Source of the DNA: RGZA01 sp041917755 | GTDB lineage: Bacteria; Pseudomonadota; Alphaproteobacteria; UBA9219; RGZA01 | Length of the DNA stretch: 64,000 bases | Direction of reading: 5' to 3' | NCBI GenBank assembly: GCA_041917755.1 | Contig: JAYRWY010000010.1 | Location: 47,345-111,344 of the forward strand | Part shown: in pieces, positions 42,682 through 50,773 of the stretch | Numbering within the stretch: the first letter of the stretch is position 1 | Layout of the letters: each line of letters begins with the position of its first letter | The notes under the pieces: generated by a model | What the model was told of the DNA's origin: nothing | Databases searched by the model: none | Seen by the model: the letters and a program-made list of their open reading frames with translations, nothing else | Position numbers and translations under genes: made by a program

Positions 42682-43878
42682 CTACTTAGGTTCAGGAGCG
42701 GCGCCTTTACGTGACAACGTGGGCGCCGTTTCTCGTTTCTGGTACTTGGCGGGGGCATCAAGGAAGGTGTAGTCCTTTATCACGACGCTGTTTGGAACAA
42801 CTTCAACCACATCACCAAAACGCACCACAATGCGATCGCCCGGATTGACGTTTACCCAAGCACCGCGATTAAAAATCTTAGAAGGCTGGGTTGTGATATG
42901 TGGTAGCAGCAGCACGGGTTCCTGATCATGTCTTTTTCGGTATAAATCCTGCTTTGAATCATCGATTAGTTCTTCATAATGGATGATATCCGTAAGTCTG
43001 ATACGGTATTTATCGCCTGTGGCAACCAGTTTGCCTTGCTCATTATATTCAATGACTTCAGCAATATAGGGGCCGTTCTTTTCCTTACGGATCCGGCGGA
43101 TACCATGGCTGATGACGGGAGTGCCGGATTTAATAGCGGCATCATTGAGTGTGATAATGTGTCGGTCGCTGTGACCGATGCTATGAAATATGGTCTGCTG
43201 TTCAAGACTGTGCAGTAATTTTACAATCGCATAGTTTTCCAATTCCAAACTCATCATACCTTGTGGCGGAATAGAACCCATTTCAGCGCGATCCAATAAA
43301 TCCTGCGCAGTGTAGACTTGATAGGAGCTTACTTCGTCATTGCCTGTTGCCTGATTAACTAGCAAACGTGCCAATGAATTGAACTCGCTCTCGGTTAATT
43401 CGCAGCCATAGAAGTTATCGTGTGTGGCATCCCAGCGCGGGTTATGCGGGTTATTGATTTGCGAATGAACCAATTTAAAACGCGTGTCGAAATTCTCAAA
43501 CACGCCGGTGATAATTTTACCGATCATGCTGCGACGGGCATGTTCTTGTCTATCAAATGCGCTTTTCGCCTTAAAGAACGACAATCGGGCAGAAAACCGT
43601 GATGGGGCATGCTGTGCAATGACGCCTGTTTCCTCGAGATATTCACGCAACAATGTATCTTTATCGTCTTCAAGTCTTTTGCCAAAAAGCGTGCGTACTT
43701 TATCTTTCATCCCGCCAGACGCGGTTGGCCCAGTATGCCCGCCAAAAGTTTTGCCGGAACGATTTGCCATGAGGAAGGATATTTCGCCCGTCTTACTATC
43801 GCGTTTGTAGTAAAAAGCCTGTGCGGCAACGCCAAGATTGAGACGAACTTTTTTGCTAGAAAATTGGGTAAGAGCCAT
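42682..43878 (-). CDS. Nudix-like protein with long C-terminal region
   Basis: 398 aa. A Nudix-like N-terminal domain (~residues 10-200) is suggested by GGHTGPTASGGMKD and the box end LLREYLEETGV, but the spacing before the box (G-x3-E rather than G-x5-E) deviates, so catalysis is not assured. The remaining ~200 residues (from SIPPQGMMSLELENYA) contain a basic, beta-rich segment (HGIRRIRKEKNGPYIAEVIEY, GDKYRIRLTDIIHY) and a final GDVVEVVPNSVVIKDYTFL block with no family I recognise. Isolated gene; promoter at its own 5' end. Confidence 0.7.
   Translation of the reverse strand: MALTQFSSKKVRLNLGVAAQAFYYKRDSKTGEISFLMANRSGKTFGGHTGPTASGGMKDKVRTLFGKRLEDDKDTLLREYLEETGVIAQHAPSRFSARLSFFKAKSAFDRQEHARRSMIGKIITGVFENFDTRFKLVHSQINNPHNPRWDATHDNFYGCELTESEFNSLARLLVNQATGNDEVSSYQVYTAQDLLDRAEMGSIPPQGMMSLELENYAIVKLLHSLEQQTIFHSIGHSDRHIITLNDAAIKSGTPVISHGIRRIRKEKNGPYIAEVIEYNEQGKLVATGDKYRIRLTDIIHYEELIDDSKQDLYRKRHDQEPVLLLPHITTQPSKIFNRGAWVNVNPGDRIVVRFGDVVEVVPNSVVIKDYTFLDAPAKYQKRETAPTLSRKGAAPEPK
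42699..42732 (+). terminator. Putative intrinsic terminator after ilvC
   Basis: CGGCGCC (42699-42705) pairs with GGCGCCG (42722-42728), with an inner ACGT/ACGT stem (42709-42712 / 42717-42720), followed by TTTCTCGTTT. It lies in the 3' end of the convergent Nudix-like gene, 22 nt after the ilvC stop. The U-tract is only moderate. Confidence 0.4.
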
Positions 43879-43944
43879 ACAACATCCTTAAATGAATATG
43901 GCTAATTGTACTGTGGATTTGAGAAAGTAATCAGCGTTAACAAG

Positions 43945-44733
43945 TTACTTTTTGGCAAACAATTCAGCGTCTGTCATCGGTTTGCCGCGTTCTTTGGCGG
44001 TTTCGCCCTTCCAGTGTTCTGAAAATTCGCCCAAGGCAGTACCGGCCCAGACATTGTTACCCGGCACGCCTTCGGACAGATTTTTGCAGGTATAATTTTT
44101 ACGGGCGACATCGAACAGATAACTGTCATGCCATTGCGGCAGGCTGAAGACCAAACCCTGCACATAATAACTATGCATAAAATCAATAATGGCTTTGCCT
44201 TTTTCAAGGCTGAAGCCCATGAAGCCGCATTCGCTATGATCCCAATCGCGGCGGCCAAGATAGCTCACTGCCTCCTCGCCTGTTGGCATGAGGGCTTCAA
44301 TTTCTTCAGGTTTTACGGGGCGCAATAACCGTGCATCGGCATCCCACCAGATGATGTGTGATGGACGAATATCATCAGCCAGCTTCATGGCTTTATCCAT
44401 GACCTTCTTCAGCACAAAAATTTTGTGACAAAAGCGTGTGGCTTGCAGGCGGTATTCGGTTGGATGATCACGGCCCTTGAATTGATTGATGAAGGCCTGA
44501 TGGTCGGTGCCACGCCCCAAGAATATTTCGAACATCCCGTGTTCGTGGATGGATTTGCCGTCATGCGATGGTGTATCGAGCATGTGTTTGACCGGGCCAT
44601 AGAGTTCATCATCGTCTAAACCGACACATAGCTTTACTGCCTGCGGCAGATTGTCTTTCAGGCTTTGCAGGCAGGTACGGGCATATACATTCCATGCTGC
44701 ATTTGCGAATGTGGTGACGAGCCAGATATGCAT
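43945..44733 (-). CDS. Glycosyltransferase-like protein
   Basis: 262 aa, no signal peptide. The IIWWDADARLL segment near residue 130 looks like a GT-A DxD metal motif, and the N-terminus (WLVTTFANAAWNVYARTCLQSL) is like a nucleotide-sugar-binding start. No closer family recognised; alternatives are a capsule- or stealth-type transferase. It stands alone between a Nudix-like gene and the small-ORF/ahpC region. Confidence 0.6.
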   Translation of the reverse strand: MHIWLVTTFANAAWNVYARTCLQSLKDNLPQAVKLCVGLDDDELYGPVKHMLDTPSHDGKSIHEHGMFEIFLGRGTDHQAFINQFKGRDHPTEYRLQATRFCHKIFVLKKVMDKAMKLADDIRPSHIIWWDADARLLRPVKPEEIEALMPTGEEAVSYLGRRDWDHSECGFMGFSLEKGKAIIDFMHSYYVQGLVFSLPQWHDSYLFDVARKNYTCKNLSEGVPGNNVWAGTALGEFSEHWKGETAKERGKPMTDAELFAKK

Positions 44734-44933
44734 GAGTGATTCTCTAATTGTTAAGGCTCAAGCGTAGTTTAAGCCCCTGCCCCTATCCATTGATTTTGTT
44801 ACCTATTGCACGCGGTAATTTGGTGGCCGATTTGAAAGTATTCTTGTATTTGCAGGCCTTGCCGAAGGCCGGTGAAAGTGCCATATTACATGCCGTTGTT
44901 ACAGTTTTTTAAAAGGCTTTGATAGGTGTCATC
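44734..44933. other. Non-coding stretch before small ORF
   Basis: No supported gene on either strand. It contains a short GGCCTT/AAGGCC hairpin (44856-44869) without a T-run. A weak promoter for the downstream small ORF could be TATTAC at 44884-44889, but its -35 is off-spaced. Confidence 0.5.
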
Positions 44934-45056
44934 ATGACCAAGTTAACGCTTCCCAAAGAGTTTAAATACCTGTTCCTGTACCTCATTGCCATCACGGCAA
45001 TTAACCTGCCGCAGAGCACGATTTTGCAGGTTAAGCACTTTTTGGGGTTACTTTAG
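44934..45056 (+). CDS. Possible 40-residue small membrane protein
   Basis: An ATG-TAG frame of 41 codons with an AGGTG ribosome site 6 nt upstream. Residues 1-12 are basic/polar, residues 12-25 are hydrophobic (YLFLYLIAITAINLP), and the end is QVKHFLGLL, so a single-pass or amphipathic small protein is plausible. It is too short for most gene callers and has no known family. Only codon choice and the ribosome site support it; expression is unproven. Confidence 0.35.
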   Translation: MTKLTLPKEFKYLFLYLIAITAINLPQSTILQVKHFLGLL

Positions 45057-45195
45057 CTACCAAGTGATCCGTTTCGTACATTACCTCGTATACATCTTCA
45101 ATAGCGTGATTTAGCGCGGCTAAAAGCCGTGTTGAAACTACGCGACAAGCTATCTATATCCATACGACCACCTCAATCTAATCAGGAGAACCTCT
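45057..45195. other. Upstream region of ahpC
   Basis: No ORF. Contains a 7-bp, 3-nt-loop hairpin (CGGCT-AAA-AGCCG core, 45115-45131) not followed by a T-run, possibly a structure in the ahpC 5' leader or the end of the small ORF transcript. An AGGAGAA ribosome site precedes ahpC. No clear OxyR dyad was found by eye. Confidence 0.45.
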
Positions 45196-45735
45196 ATGTT
45201 AACCGTTGGTGATAAGTTTCCCGCATTCAATCTTAAGGGCGTTGTAAGCCTTGACCTTAAATCCGCATTCAAAGACTTCACCAATGCGTCAGATAAAGGT
45301 AAGTGGAAAATCGTATTCTTCTGGCCAAAGGACTTTACCTTTGTTTGCCCAACCGAAATTTCTGCATTCGGTAAAATGAACAAGCAGTTCAATGAGCGTG
45401 ATGCAGTTGTATATGGCGTAAGCTGCGATAGCGAATTCGTGCACCACGCATGGCGCACCCATCACGCAGACCTGAAAGATCTGCCATTCCCGATGCTTGC
45501 AGATATCAAGCGTGAATTGTCCAACGCACTCGGCATTCTTGATAAGGATGCAGGCGTTCCATTGCGTGCGACCTTCATTGTTGATCCAGATGGCACCATT
45601 CAATTTGCATCGGTTAACGGTTTGGATGTAGGCCGTAACGTTGATGAAGTCTTACGTGTGCTGGATGCACTTCAAACCGGTGAGCTTTGCCCATGCAATT
45701 GGGAAAAGGGCGATGCCGTTCTGAAAGTTGGCTAA
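45196..45735 (+). CDS. ahpC: Peroxiredoxin AhpC (AhpD-linked type)
   Basis: 179-aa 2-Cys peroxiredoxin that reduces H2O2, alkyl hydroperoxides and peroxynitrite. Peroxidatic Cys51 in DFTFVCPTE, supporting Thr48, and a C-terminal ELCPCNW with Cys165 and Cys167. A CxC pair near the C-terminus is typical of the AhpD-reduced class (Mycobacterium type) rather than the AhpF type. ahpD follows, which fits. Confidence 0.95.
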   Translation: MLTVGDKFPAFNLKGVVSLDLKSAFKDFTNASDKGKWKIVFFWPKDFTFVCPTEISAFGKMNKQFNERDAVVYGVSCDSEFVHHAWRTHHADLKDLPFPMLADIKRELSNALGILDKDAGVPLRATFIVDPDGTIQFASVNGLDVGRNVDEVLRVLDALQTGELCPCNWEKGDAVLKVG

Positions 45736-45755
45736 TAGCAGACTTTAGAATTACG

Positions 45756-45788
45756 AAAACAGCGGCCTTCAAAAGCCGCTGTTTTTTT
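45756..45788 (+). terminator. Intrinsic terminator after ahpC
   Basis: AAAACAGCGGC (45756-45766) pairs with GCCGCTGTTTT (45775-45785) across an 8-nt loop and runs into a T-tract. Strong rho-independent form. It separates ahpC from ahpD, so ahpD needs readthrough or its own promoter. Confidence 0.85.
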
Positions 45789-45862
45789 ATGCCTAATCAG
45801 TGATCCAATCGACCAAGACCCGCGTATAACCTATGTAACATTATTCTGGAGAACCCCCGCCC

Positions 45863-46396
45863 ATGTCACTCGAAGCTTTACGTGAATCCCTCCCCGATTA
45901 TGCCAAGGATTTGAAATTGAACCTGTCTGCGTTGTTGTCAGAAACCACACTGAATGACACGCAAAAGGCTGGCACGTTTATTTCCTGCGCCATGGCATCA
46001 CGTAATGCCAAGTTGACCAAAGCCGTGATGGATGAATTCAAAGATAAGATTTCACCGGAAGTATTAAATGGCGCGAAGGCTGCGGCGGCCATTATGGGCA
46101 TGAATAACATCTATTACCGCTTTCTTCATTTGGCAGAACATGCCGAATATAAAACCATGCCTGCCAAATTGCGCATGAATATTATTGCGAACCCTGGCGC
46201 TGATAAAATGGACTTTGAATTATGGAGCCTTGCGGTTTCATCGATTAATGGCTGCGGTATGTGTATTGAAAGTCATGATGCAAAGCTGCGTGGTCATGGC
46301 ACGGAGCCATTGGTTATTCAGGCTGCTATTCGCATTGCTGCAGTGTTGCATGCCATTGCGGGTGTGATTGAAGCAGAGGACGCGCTAGCCGCTTAA
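45863..46396 (+). CDS. ahpD: Alkyl hydroperoxide reductase AhpD
   Basis: 177-aa AhpD, a thioredoxin-like reductant for AhpC that draws electrons from lipoylated dihydrolipoamide enzymes. Active site: CGMC with Cys131 and Cys134 and proton-relay His138 in INGCGMCIESHDAKLRGHG. The start has GGAG upstream. Lies 75 nt past the ahpC terminator; TATAAC at 45825-45830 may be its -10. Confidence 0.94.
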   Translation: MSLEALRESLPDYAKDLKLNLSALLSETTLNDTQKAGTFISCAMASRNAKLTKAVMDEFKDKISPEVLNGAKAAAAIMGMNNIYYRFLHLAEHAEYKTMPAKLRMNIIANPGADKMDFELWSLAVSSINGCGMCIESHDAKLRGHGTEPLVIQAAIRIAAVLHAIAGVIEAEDALAA

Positions 46397-46770
46397 TGCT
46401 TGATAAGGCCATAACCGATGGCGGTTGCGGCAACGCATAACAGGACAGACGCGGCGATATAACCAAGCGCAACGCCCGTTTGTCCGCTGCGTAACAGGTT
46501 GAGTGTTTCAAGGCTGAAACTGGAAAATGTGGTGAAGCCGCCGCACACGCCAACCATCAATAACAATTTATAGGTGTTTTGTGCAGGCTCCGGCAGTTCG
46601 GTGAGCCAATTGGCCAATACGCCAATGATGAGCGACCCAATTACATTGATGATGAAGGTGGCCAGTGGAAAGCTTCCCTGCCATGTAGAATTGACAAGCA
46701 GACCAGTGCCATAGCGTGCGGTGCCGCCTATTGCGCTACCCAATGCCACCCAGAAAAAGTTCATCACCAT
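46393..46770 (-). CDS. fluC: Fluoride ion channel FluC (CrcB)
   Basis: 125 aa from ATG 46770 (GGAG upstream; the longer frame to 46815 overlaps its neighbour's coding region). Four short TMs; signature GGTARYGTG near residue 13, NVIGSLIIGVLANWL near 44, and the GGFTTFSSFSLE fluoride-gate block near 76-87. Dual-topology dimer exporting fluoride. No fluoride riboswitch seen; the upstream gene's end lies there. Its stop overlaps the ahpD stop by 4 nt on the other strand. Confidence 0.93.
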   Translation of the reverse strand: MVMNFFWVALGSAIGGTARYGTGLLVNSTWQGSFPLATFIINVIGSLIIGVLANWLTELPEPAQNTYKLLLMVGVCGGFTTFSSFSLETLNLLRSGQTGVALGYIAASVLLCVAATAIGYGLIKH

Positions 46771-46780
46771 TTCAGCTCCG

Positions 46781-48853
46781 CTATTTTCCGCATGCCTTAA
46801 AGCTTGGAAGGCCAAACATAAGTAGGCTGGCCTTCATGGCGCCTTCTGAAGCATTGGGTGGGTCGTAATCGATGCGAATGGTGTTTTCACCTTCTTTTAC
46901 ATTGAATTGTAGAACAAAGTCCGGACGCTGCTCACCATCAACCATGCCATTGATATGCGTTTTCTTGATAGATTTGTTATTCATGCTGAATTCGATTTTC
47001 TTTTCTATACCTTTGCTATCAACGCCAGTATTGGCAAACACGCCGTGCATTTCAGTGCATCCTGCTTTGCTGGAAAGCAGATGAAATTGCGCGCCGGGAC
47101 CAAGTAAGGTTACCCGTTGCAGTTTGTTATTTACGGGCAGGTTTATATAGCGGCCTAATTGCTCCACGGCTTTGATTTGTATAAGTGGCGTGGTGCGCAA
47201 TCCATCGATATCTGCTTTTTCAAGGCGGCGTAATTTACCCAAACCGATTTCCGCAACGACCTTGCCTGCCGCGTTATCATTTTCGCTGCTGGCAAAGAGG
47301 ATGAATTCGTTATCTTTGATTTCAAGTTTTGATAGATTGGCCGCAGTAATGGTTTGATAAGCGCGCGGCACAAAATACAAAAGTTTGCTAAGGTCATTGC
47401 AACGGAACAGATAGGCCATATCGCGGCTGTTCATTAAATTACAGCGGTTTTCTACATAAACTGCGCTGGCATTTTTGAAATCCTGATTGGATGAAATGGC
47501 GTCTACGGCAACGTATTTGAAGTTTCCATCTTCATTCACGCTCCATACCGCTTGATCCTGCATCAGGTTTGAAAAGCTAATCAGGGCTGTGATGCTGGCA
47601 AAGGTCATCACAAAGAACCTTGGCTTCCACCATAATATGATAACCGGCAGGGATATCAGCAGGAAGTAGATAACGTTGCGGATAATGCCCAGATTTGGAT
47701 TGGGCAATGATTGTGCCCAGTAGCTCATGCCGGTTAAAAAATCCATCTTCATGGCGTATGGCAACCCAAACAACATCATACAGAAGAAAATAAGCATGCT
47801 GTTGGACGTGATTTCCTTGCGTTGTTGGTCTTGCATACGCATCAATACGATCAACGGCAGGATAATGAATGGTTCTACGAGGCGGTTGGTAATGTAATCC
47901 AAACGATGGTCGACGATAATCACGTTACTGAGTGCGGTATAGGTCAGCACGCAAACCAGGGTAAAAAATGCAAACCGATAGAACCCGTCACCCCATGCAG
48001 CAGCTTTTTTACTCAACGTAGAAATCAGGAACGCCAAACCCGCCAGCGGCGCGCCTGCATAGAGCAAATACACCAAGCCATTTTTGAAAAAGTTGAAACG
48101 GGCAAGGCCGTTATTAAGCTGCCAATGCGGTAATTCAAAAGGCTGTTGAAGAACAAAGACGCTATAACCCACCCACAGGGCAATAAACAGCAAAGGAATA
48201 TTGAGAACCAGAACGCTGTGCTTGGCTGATTTCTTTTTTAAAATTGAAATGAAGGTATTGATATAAACCGCAACAAATACCGCCCATGCCACTTCTTTGG
48301 TAAGCAGTAATAAGCCCAGCAATATGGCAGACCAGATGGCCGAGCAGCGTTTGTCATCATGTAAATATTTATCGTAAAAGTAAGTAAACCATACAAATAG
48401 AGGAATAAATAACGCTTCGCAGGATAGCATGGTCGCGTAGGGCAATGTGGTTGCCGATAGCGCCAGAATGATTGCCAGAACGGTTGCCTCTAACCGGCCA
48501 ATCCCCTCGCCCGCTAATAGCAAGCCGCGAATGGGGAAAACCGCACTGCTCACCACTGCCAATTGAGCTGCAATAAGTACCTTATGGCTGAGCATGAAAT
48601 CCGGCACGGAAAATGCCAGTGCCATAAGAATGGAATAAAGCGGGCGGAAGGTTGTGTTGGTATCGCTGCTGAGTGCTAGGCGTCCTTCCTCCAATAAATG
48701 GCGGGCGCGTTCTGCATAAAGCAGGCTATCAGGCCAGATGGCCACATAGCCTACAAACCAGTGATACAAGGCCGCCAACCCAAGTGTGATTAGAAAAGCA
48801 ACGCCAAGGAGGGTTTTGTCATGCTGTGAAGAATCTAGTGACGGGATACGCAT
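46781..48853 (-). CDS. Large GT-C-like integral membrane protein
   Basis: 690 aa. Roughly ten to twelve TMs occupy residues ~15-450, after which a ~230-residue soluble, beta-rich domain follows (RFC-like IRIDYDPPN end). The first loop AIWPDSLLYAERARHLLEEG has an acidic residue after TM1 as in PMT/ArnT-like GT-C glycosyltransferases that use polyprenyl-phosphate sugars. No specific family assignable. Upstream of fluC with an 11-nt gap, and divergent from fliF across a 212-nt regulatory gap. Confidence 0.65.
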   Translation of the reverse strand: MRIPSLDSSQHDKTLLGVAFLITLGLAALYHWFVGYVAIWPDSLLYAERARHLLEEGRLALSSDTNTTFRPLYSILMALAFSVPDFMLSHKVLIAAQLAVVSSAVFPIRGLLLAGEGIGRLEATVLAIILALSATTLPYATMLSCEALFIPLFVWFTYFYDKYLHDDKRCSAIWSAILLGLLLLTKEVAWAVFVAVYINTFISILKKKSAKHSVLVLNIPLLFIALWVGYSVFVLQQPFELPHWQLNNGLARFNFFKNGLVYLLYAGAPLAGLAFLISTLSKKAAAWGDGFYRFAFFTLVCVLTYTALSNVIIVDHRLDYITNRLVEPFIILPLIVLMRMQDQQRKEITSNSMLIFFCMMLFGLPYAMKMDFLTGMSYWAQSLPNPNLGIIRNVIYFLLISLPVIILWWKPRFFVMTFASITALISFSNLMQDQAVWSVNEDGNFKYVAVDAISSNQDFKNASAVYVENRCNLMNSRDMAYLFRCNDLSKLLYFVPRAYQTITAANLSKLEIKDNEFILFASSENDNAAGKVVAEIGLGKLRRLEKADIDGLRTTPLIQIKAVEQLGRYINLPVNNKLQRVTLLGPGAQFHLLSSKAGCTEMHGVFANTGVDSKGIEKKIEFSMNNKSIKKTHINGMVDGEQRPDFVLQFNVKEGENTIRIDYDPPNASEGAMKASLLMFGLPSFKACGK

Positions 48854-48862
48854 ATGAATCTG

Positions 48863-48877
48863 TTAACCTCTTGGTAA
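48863..48877. promoter_or_regulatory. Near-consensus CtrA-type half-site pair upstream of fliF
   Basis: TTAA (48863-48866), seven bases, GTAA (48874-48877): one mismatch to TTAA-N7-TTAA. It lies in the fliF/GT-C divergent gap, about 190 nt upstream of fliF. Confidence 0.3.
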
Positions 48878-48892
48878 GGGTTACTGGGCAAA

Positions 48893-48922
48893 AATTACCC
48901 AATCAGGTGTTGGTGGGTAATT
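48893..48922. repeat. 8-bp perfect inverted repeat in the fliF upstream region
   Basis: AATTACCC (48893-48900) and GGGTAATT (48915-48922) with a 14-nt centre. It may be an operator, for example of a FlbD- or other dimeric regulator, or the terminator-like hairpin for leftward reading. No T-run follows. Confidence 0.35.
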
Positions 48923-49065
48923 ATTGCCGGGTCTGTTAATGGGTTTTTCACAACTAAAACGTTATGGTTAATGCGCTGGTTAATAAAGATGAAGTCAAGG
49001 TTAGTCGGTCATTTCCACTTTTCCAATCTTAAACGTCCACGTCCTCTTTCTATGGAGTCGTTATC

Positions 49066-50742
49066 TTGAATCAGCTCATGCAAACCTTACGGAGTTTAGG
49101 TGTAGTCCGGCTTGCGGCACTGGGCGGCACCATATTGGCGGTAATCATCTTCTTTGCCTTCATGGCGACGAAGATGTCATCTGGCCCGATGGCACTCTTA
49201 TATAGTGGTCTTGATCCATCCGATGGCGGCTCGATTGTCAGCCAGCTGGACACCATGAAAATCCCCTATGAAGTCAGCGCTAATGGCACCAGCATAAAGG
49301 TACCAACCGAACAAGTCGGCAAAATCAGAATGAGCATGGCGCAGCAAGGCCTGCCCCGTGGTGGTTCGATTGGGTATGAAATTTTTGATCAAAAAGATGG
49401 GTTTAGCACCACCAGTTTTGTGCAAAACATTAATCAGCTGCGTGCATTGGAAGGCGAGCTTGCCCGCACCATCAGTACTGTGAACACGGTGCAATCGGCA
49501 CGTGTACATTTGGTATTGCCAAAACATGAAATGTTCAGCCAGAACGACCAGAAGGCATCTGCCAGTGTATTTTTAAAAGTCCGTGGCGGATCAACCCTTG
49601 CCAAGGAACAGGTTGGCGCAATTCGCCAGTTGATTGCTGCAGCTGTACCTAATTTGCAAACCGACAATATCTCGATTGTCGATGATAAGGGCACCTTGCT
49701 TGCCAAGGCGATGGATAGAAGCAGCGCAGAAGGCGAAGCATCCACGCAGGAAGAAATGCGCCATAATTTCGAAAAGGCACAAGTTGATAAAATTGAAGAT
49801 CTCCTCTCCCGCTCCCTTGGTTATGGCAAGGCGCGCGCCGAAGTATCCGTTGAAATGGATTTTGACAAGGTTACCACCAGTTCGGAAATTTATGACCCTG
49901 AAGGCCAAGTGGTGCGTAGCCAGTTGACCAAGACCGAAGAAGGTAAATCAACCGAAAGCAATTCATCGGTTAGTGCTGCAGGCAATCTTCCTGCGGGTCA
50001 ATCGACTGGTGGTGCGGGCACCAATAATGCCAATAACAACAGCGAAGAACAGGTCAATTACGAAATTAATAAAACCGTACGCAGTCATGTGCGGGAAAGC
50101 GGCAGCATTAAAAAGCAATCCGTCGCTGTACTTGTAGACGGCGTCTATGAAACCGGCGCGGATGGCAAACAGGTTTATAAACCGCGCAGCAAGGAAGAGC
50201 TGGAGCAAATCAAGACATTGGTACGCAGCGCAGTGAATGTGGATGCAACACGCGGTGACAGCATTGAAGTTGTGAATATGCAATTCACCAGTGCCACGGA
50301 TGGTTTGACGAGCGGCGCAGAAGGTATCATGGCATTTATGACCCCTGAAATGCTGCGTTTGGCTGAATCCGTAATCATGGCGTTGCTTGGCTTGTTGGCA
50401 ATCTTGCTGGTGGTGCGCCCTATTCTCAAGCAGGTGCTGGATGGCGCAACAACTGCCGTGGGTGGCGAAGCAGGAACCATGCTGGCTAGCGGCGCGCCTG
50501 GTGCGGCAAACCTTCTCAGTGGCGGGGCTGCTGGTGGGGGGATGAACAAACTGGCCGCGCCCGGTGCATCTAGCGGTGCTGAAGGCGAAGATGATAACTC
50601 ATTTGAAAAGATGATCGATATTCAACGCGTCGAAGGCCGCGTGAAAGCATCCTCACTCAAGAAGGTCGGCGAGATTGTTGAAAAACATCCGGAGGAAGCC
50701 GTCAGTATCATTCGTAACTGGATCTATCAGGAAAACAAGTAG
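49066..50742 (+). CDS. fliF: Flagellar MS-ring protein FliF
   Basis: 558 aa, starting at TTG 49066 (GGAG 8 nt upstream) or at ATG 49078. Forms the inner-membrane base of the flagellum. TM1 near residues 16-38 (LAALGGTILAVIIFFAFMA), RBM1-type YscJ domain (SGLDPSDGGSIVSQL, GLPRGGSIGYEIFD, RALEGELARTI), a loop region with a Gly/Asn-rich insert (~315-340), TM2 near 425-445, and a cytoplasmic FliG-binding tail. First gene of the plus-strand flagellar run. Confidence 0.95.
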   Translation: MNQLMQTLRSLGVVRLAALGGTILAVIIFFAFMATKMSSGPMALLYSGLDPSDGGSIVSQLDTMKIPYEVSANGTSIKVPTEQVGKIRMSMAQQGLPRGGSIGYEIFDQKDGFSTTSFVQNINQLRALEGELARTISTVNTVQSARVHLVLPKHEMFSQNDQKASASVFLKVRGGSTLAKEQVGAIRQLIAAAVPNLQTDNISIVDDKGTLLAKAMDRSSAEGEASTQEEMRHNFEKAQVDKIEDLLSRSLGYGKARAEVSVEMDFDKVTTSSEIYDPEGQVVRSQLTKTEEGKSTESNSSVSAAGNLPAGQSTGGAGTNNANNNSEEQVNYEINKTVRSHVRESGSIKKQSVAVLVDGVYETGADGKQVYKPRSKEELEQIKTLVRSAVNVDATRGDSIEVVNMQFTSATDGLTSGAEGIMAFMTPEMLRLAESVIMALLGLLAILLVVRPILKQVLDGATTAVGGEAGTMLASGAPGAANLLSGGAAGGGMNKLAAPGASSGAEGEDDNSFEKMIDIQRVEGRVKASSLKKVGEIVEKHPEEAVSIIRNWIYQENK

Positions 50743-50773
50743 CGTCAGGTTGTAGTATTTTAGGGAGTTGTCC

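Noticed and set aside
45150..45458. Minus-strand frame across the ahpC start
   Set aside because: Antisense to a well-supported peroxiredoxin; no family features.
48968..48983. TTAA-N8-TTAA upstream of fliF as a CtrA site
   Set aside because: The gap is 8 nt, not 7; mentioned only as a weak extra.
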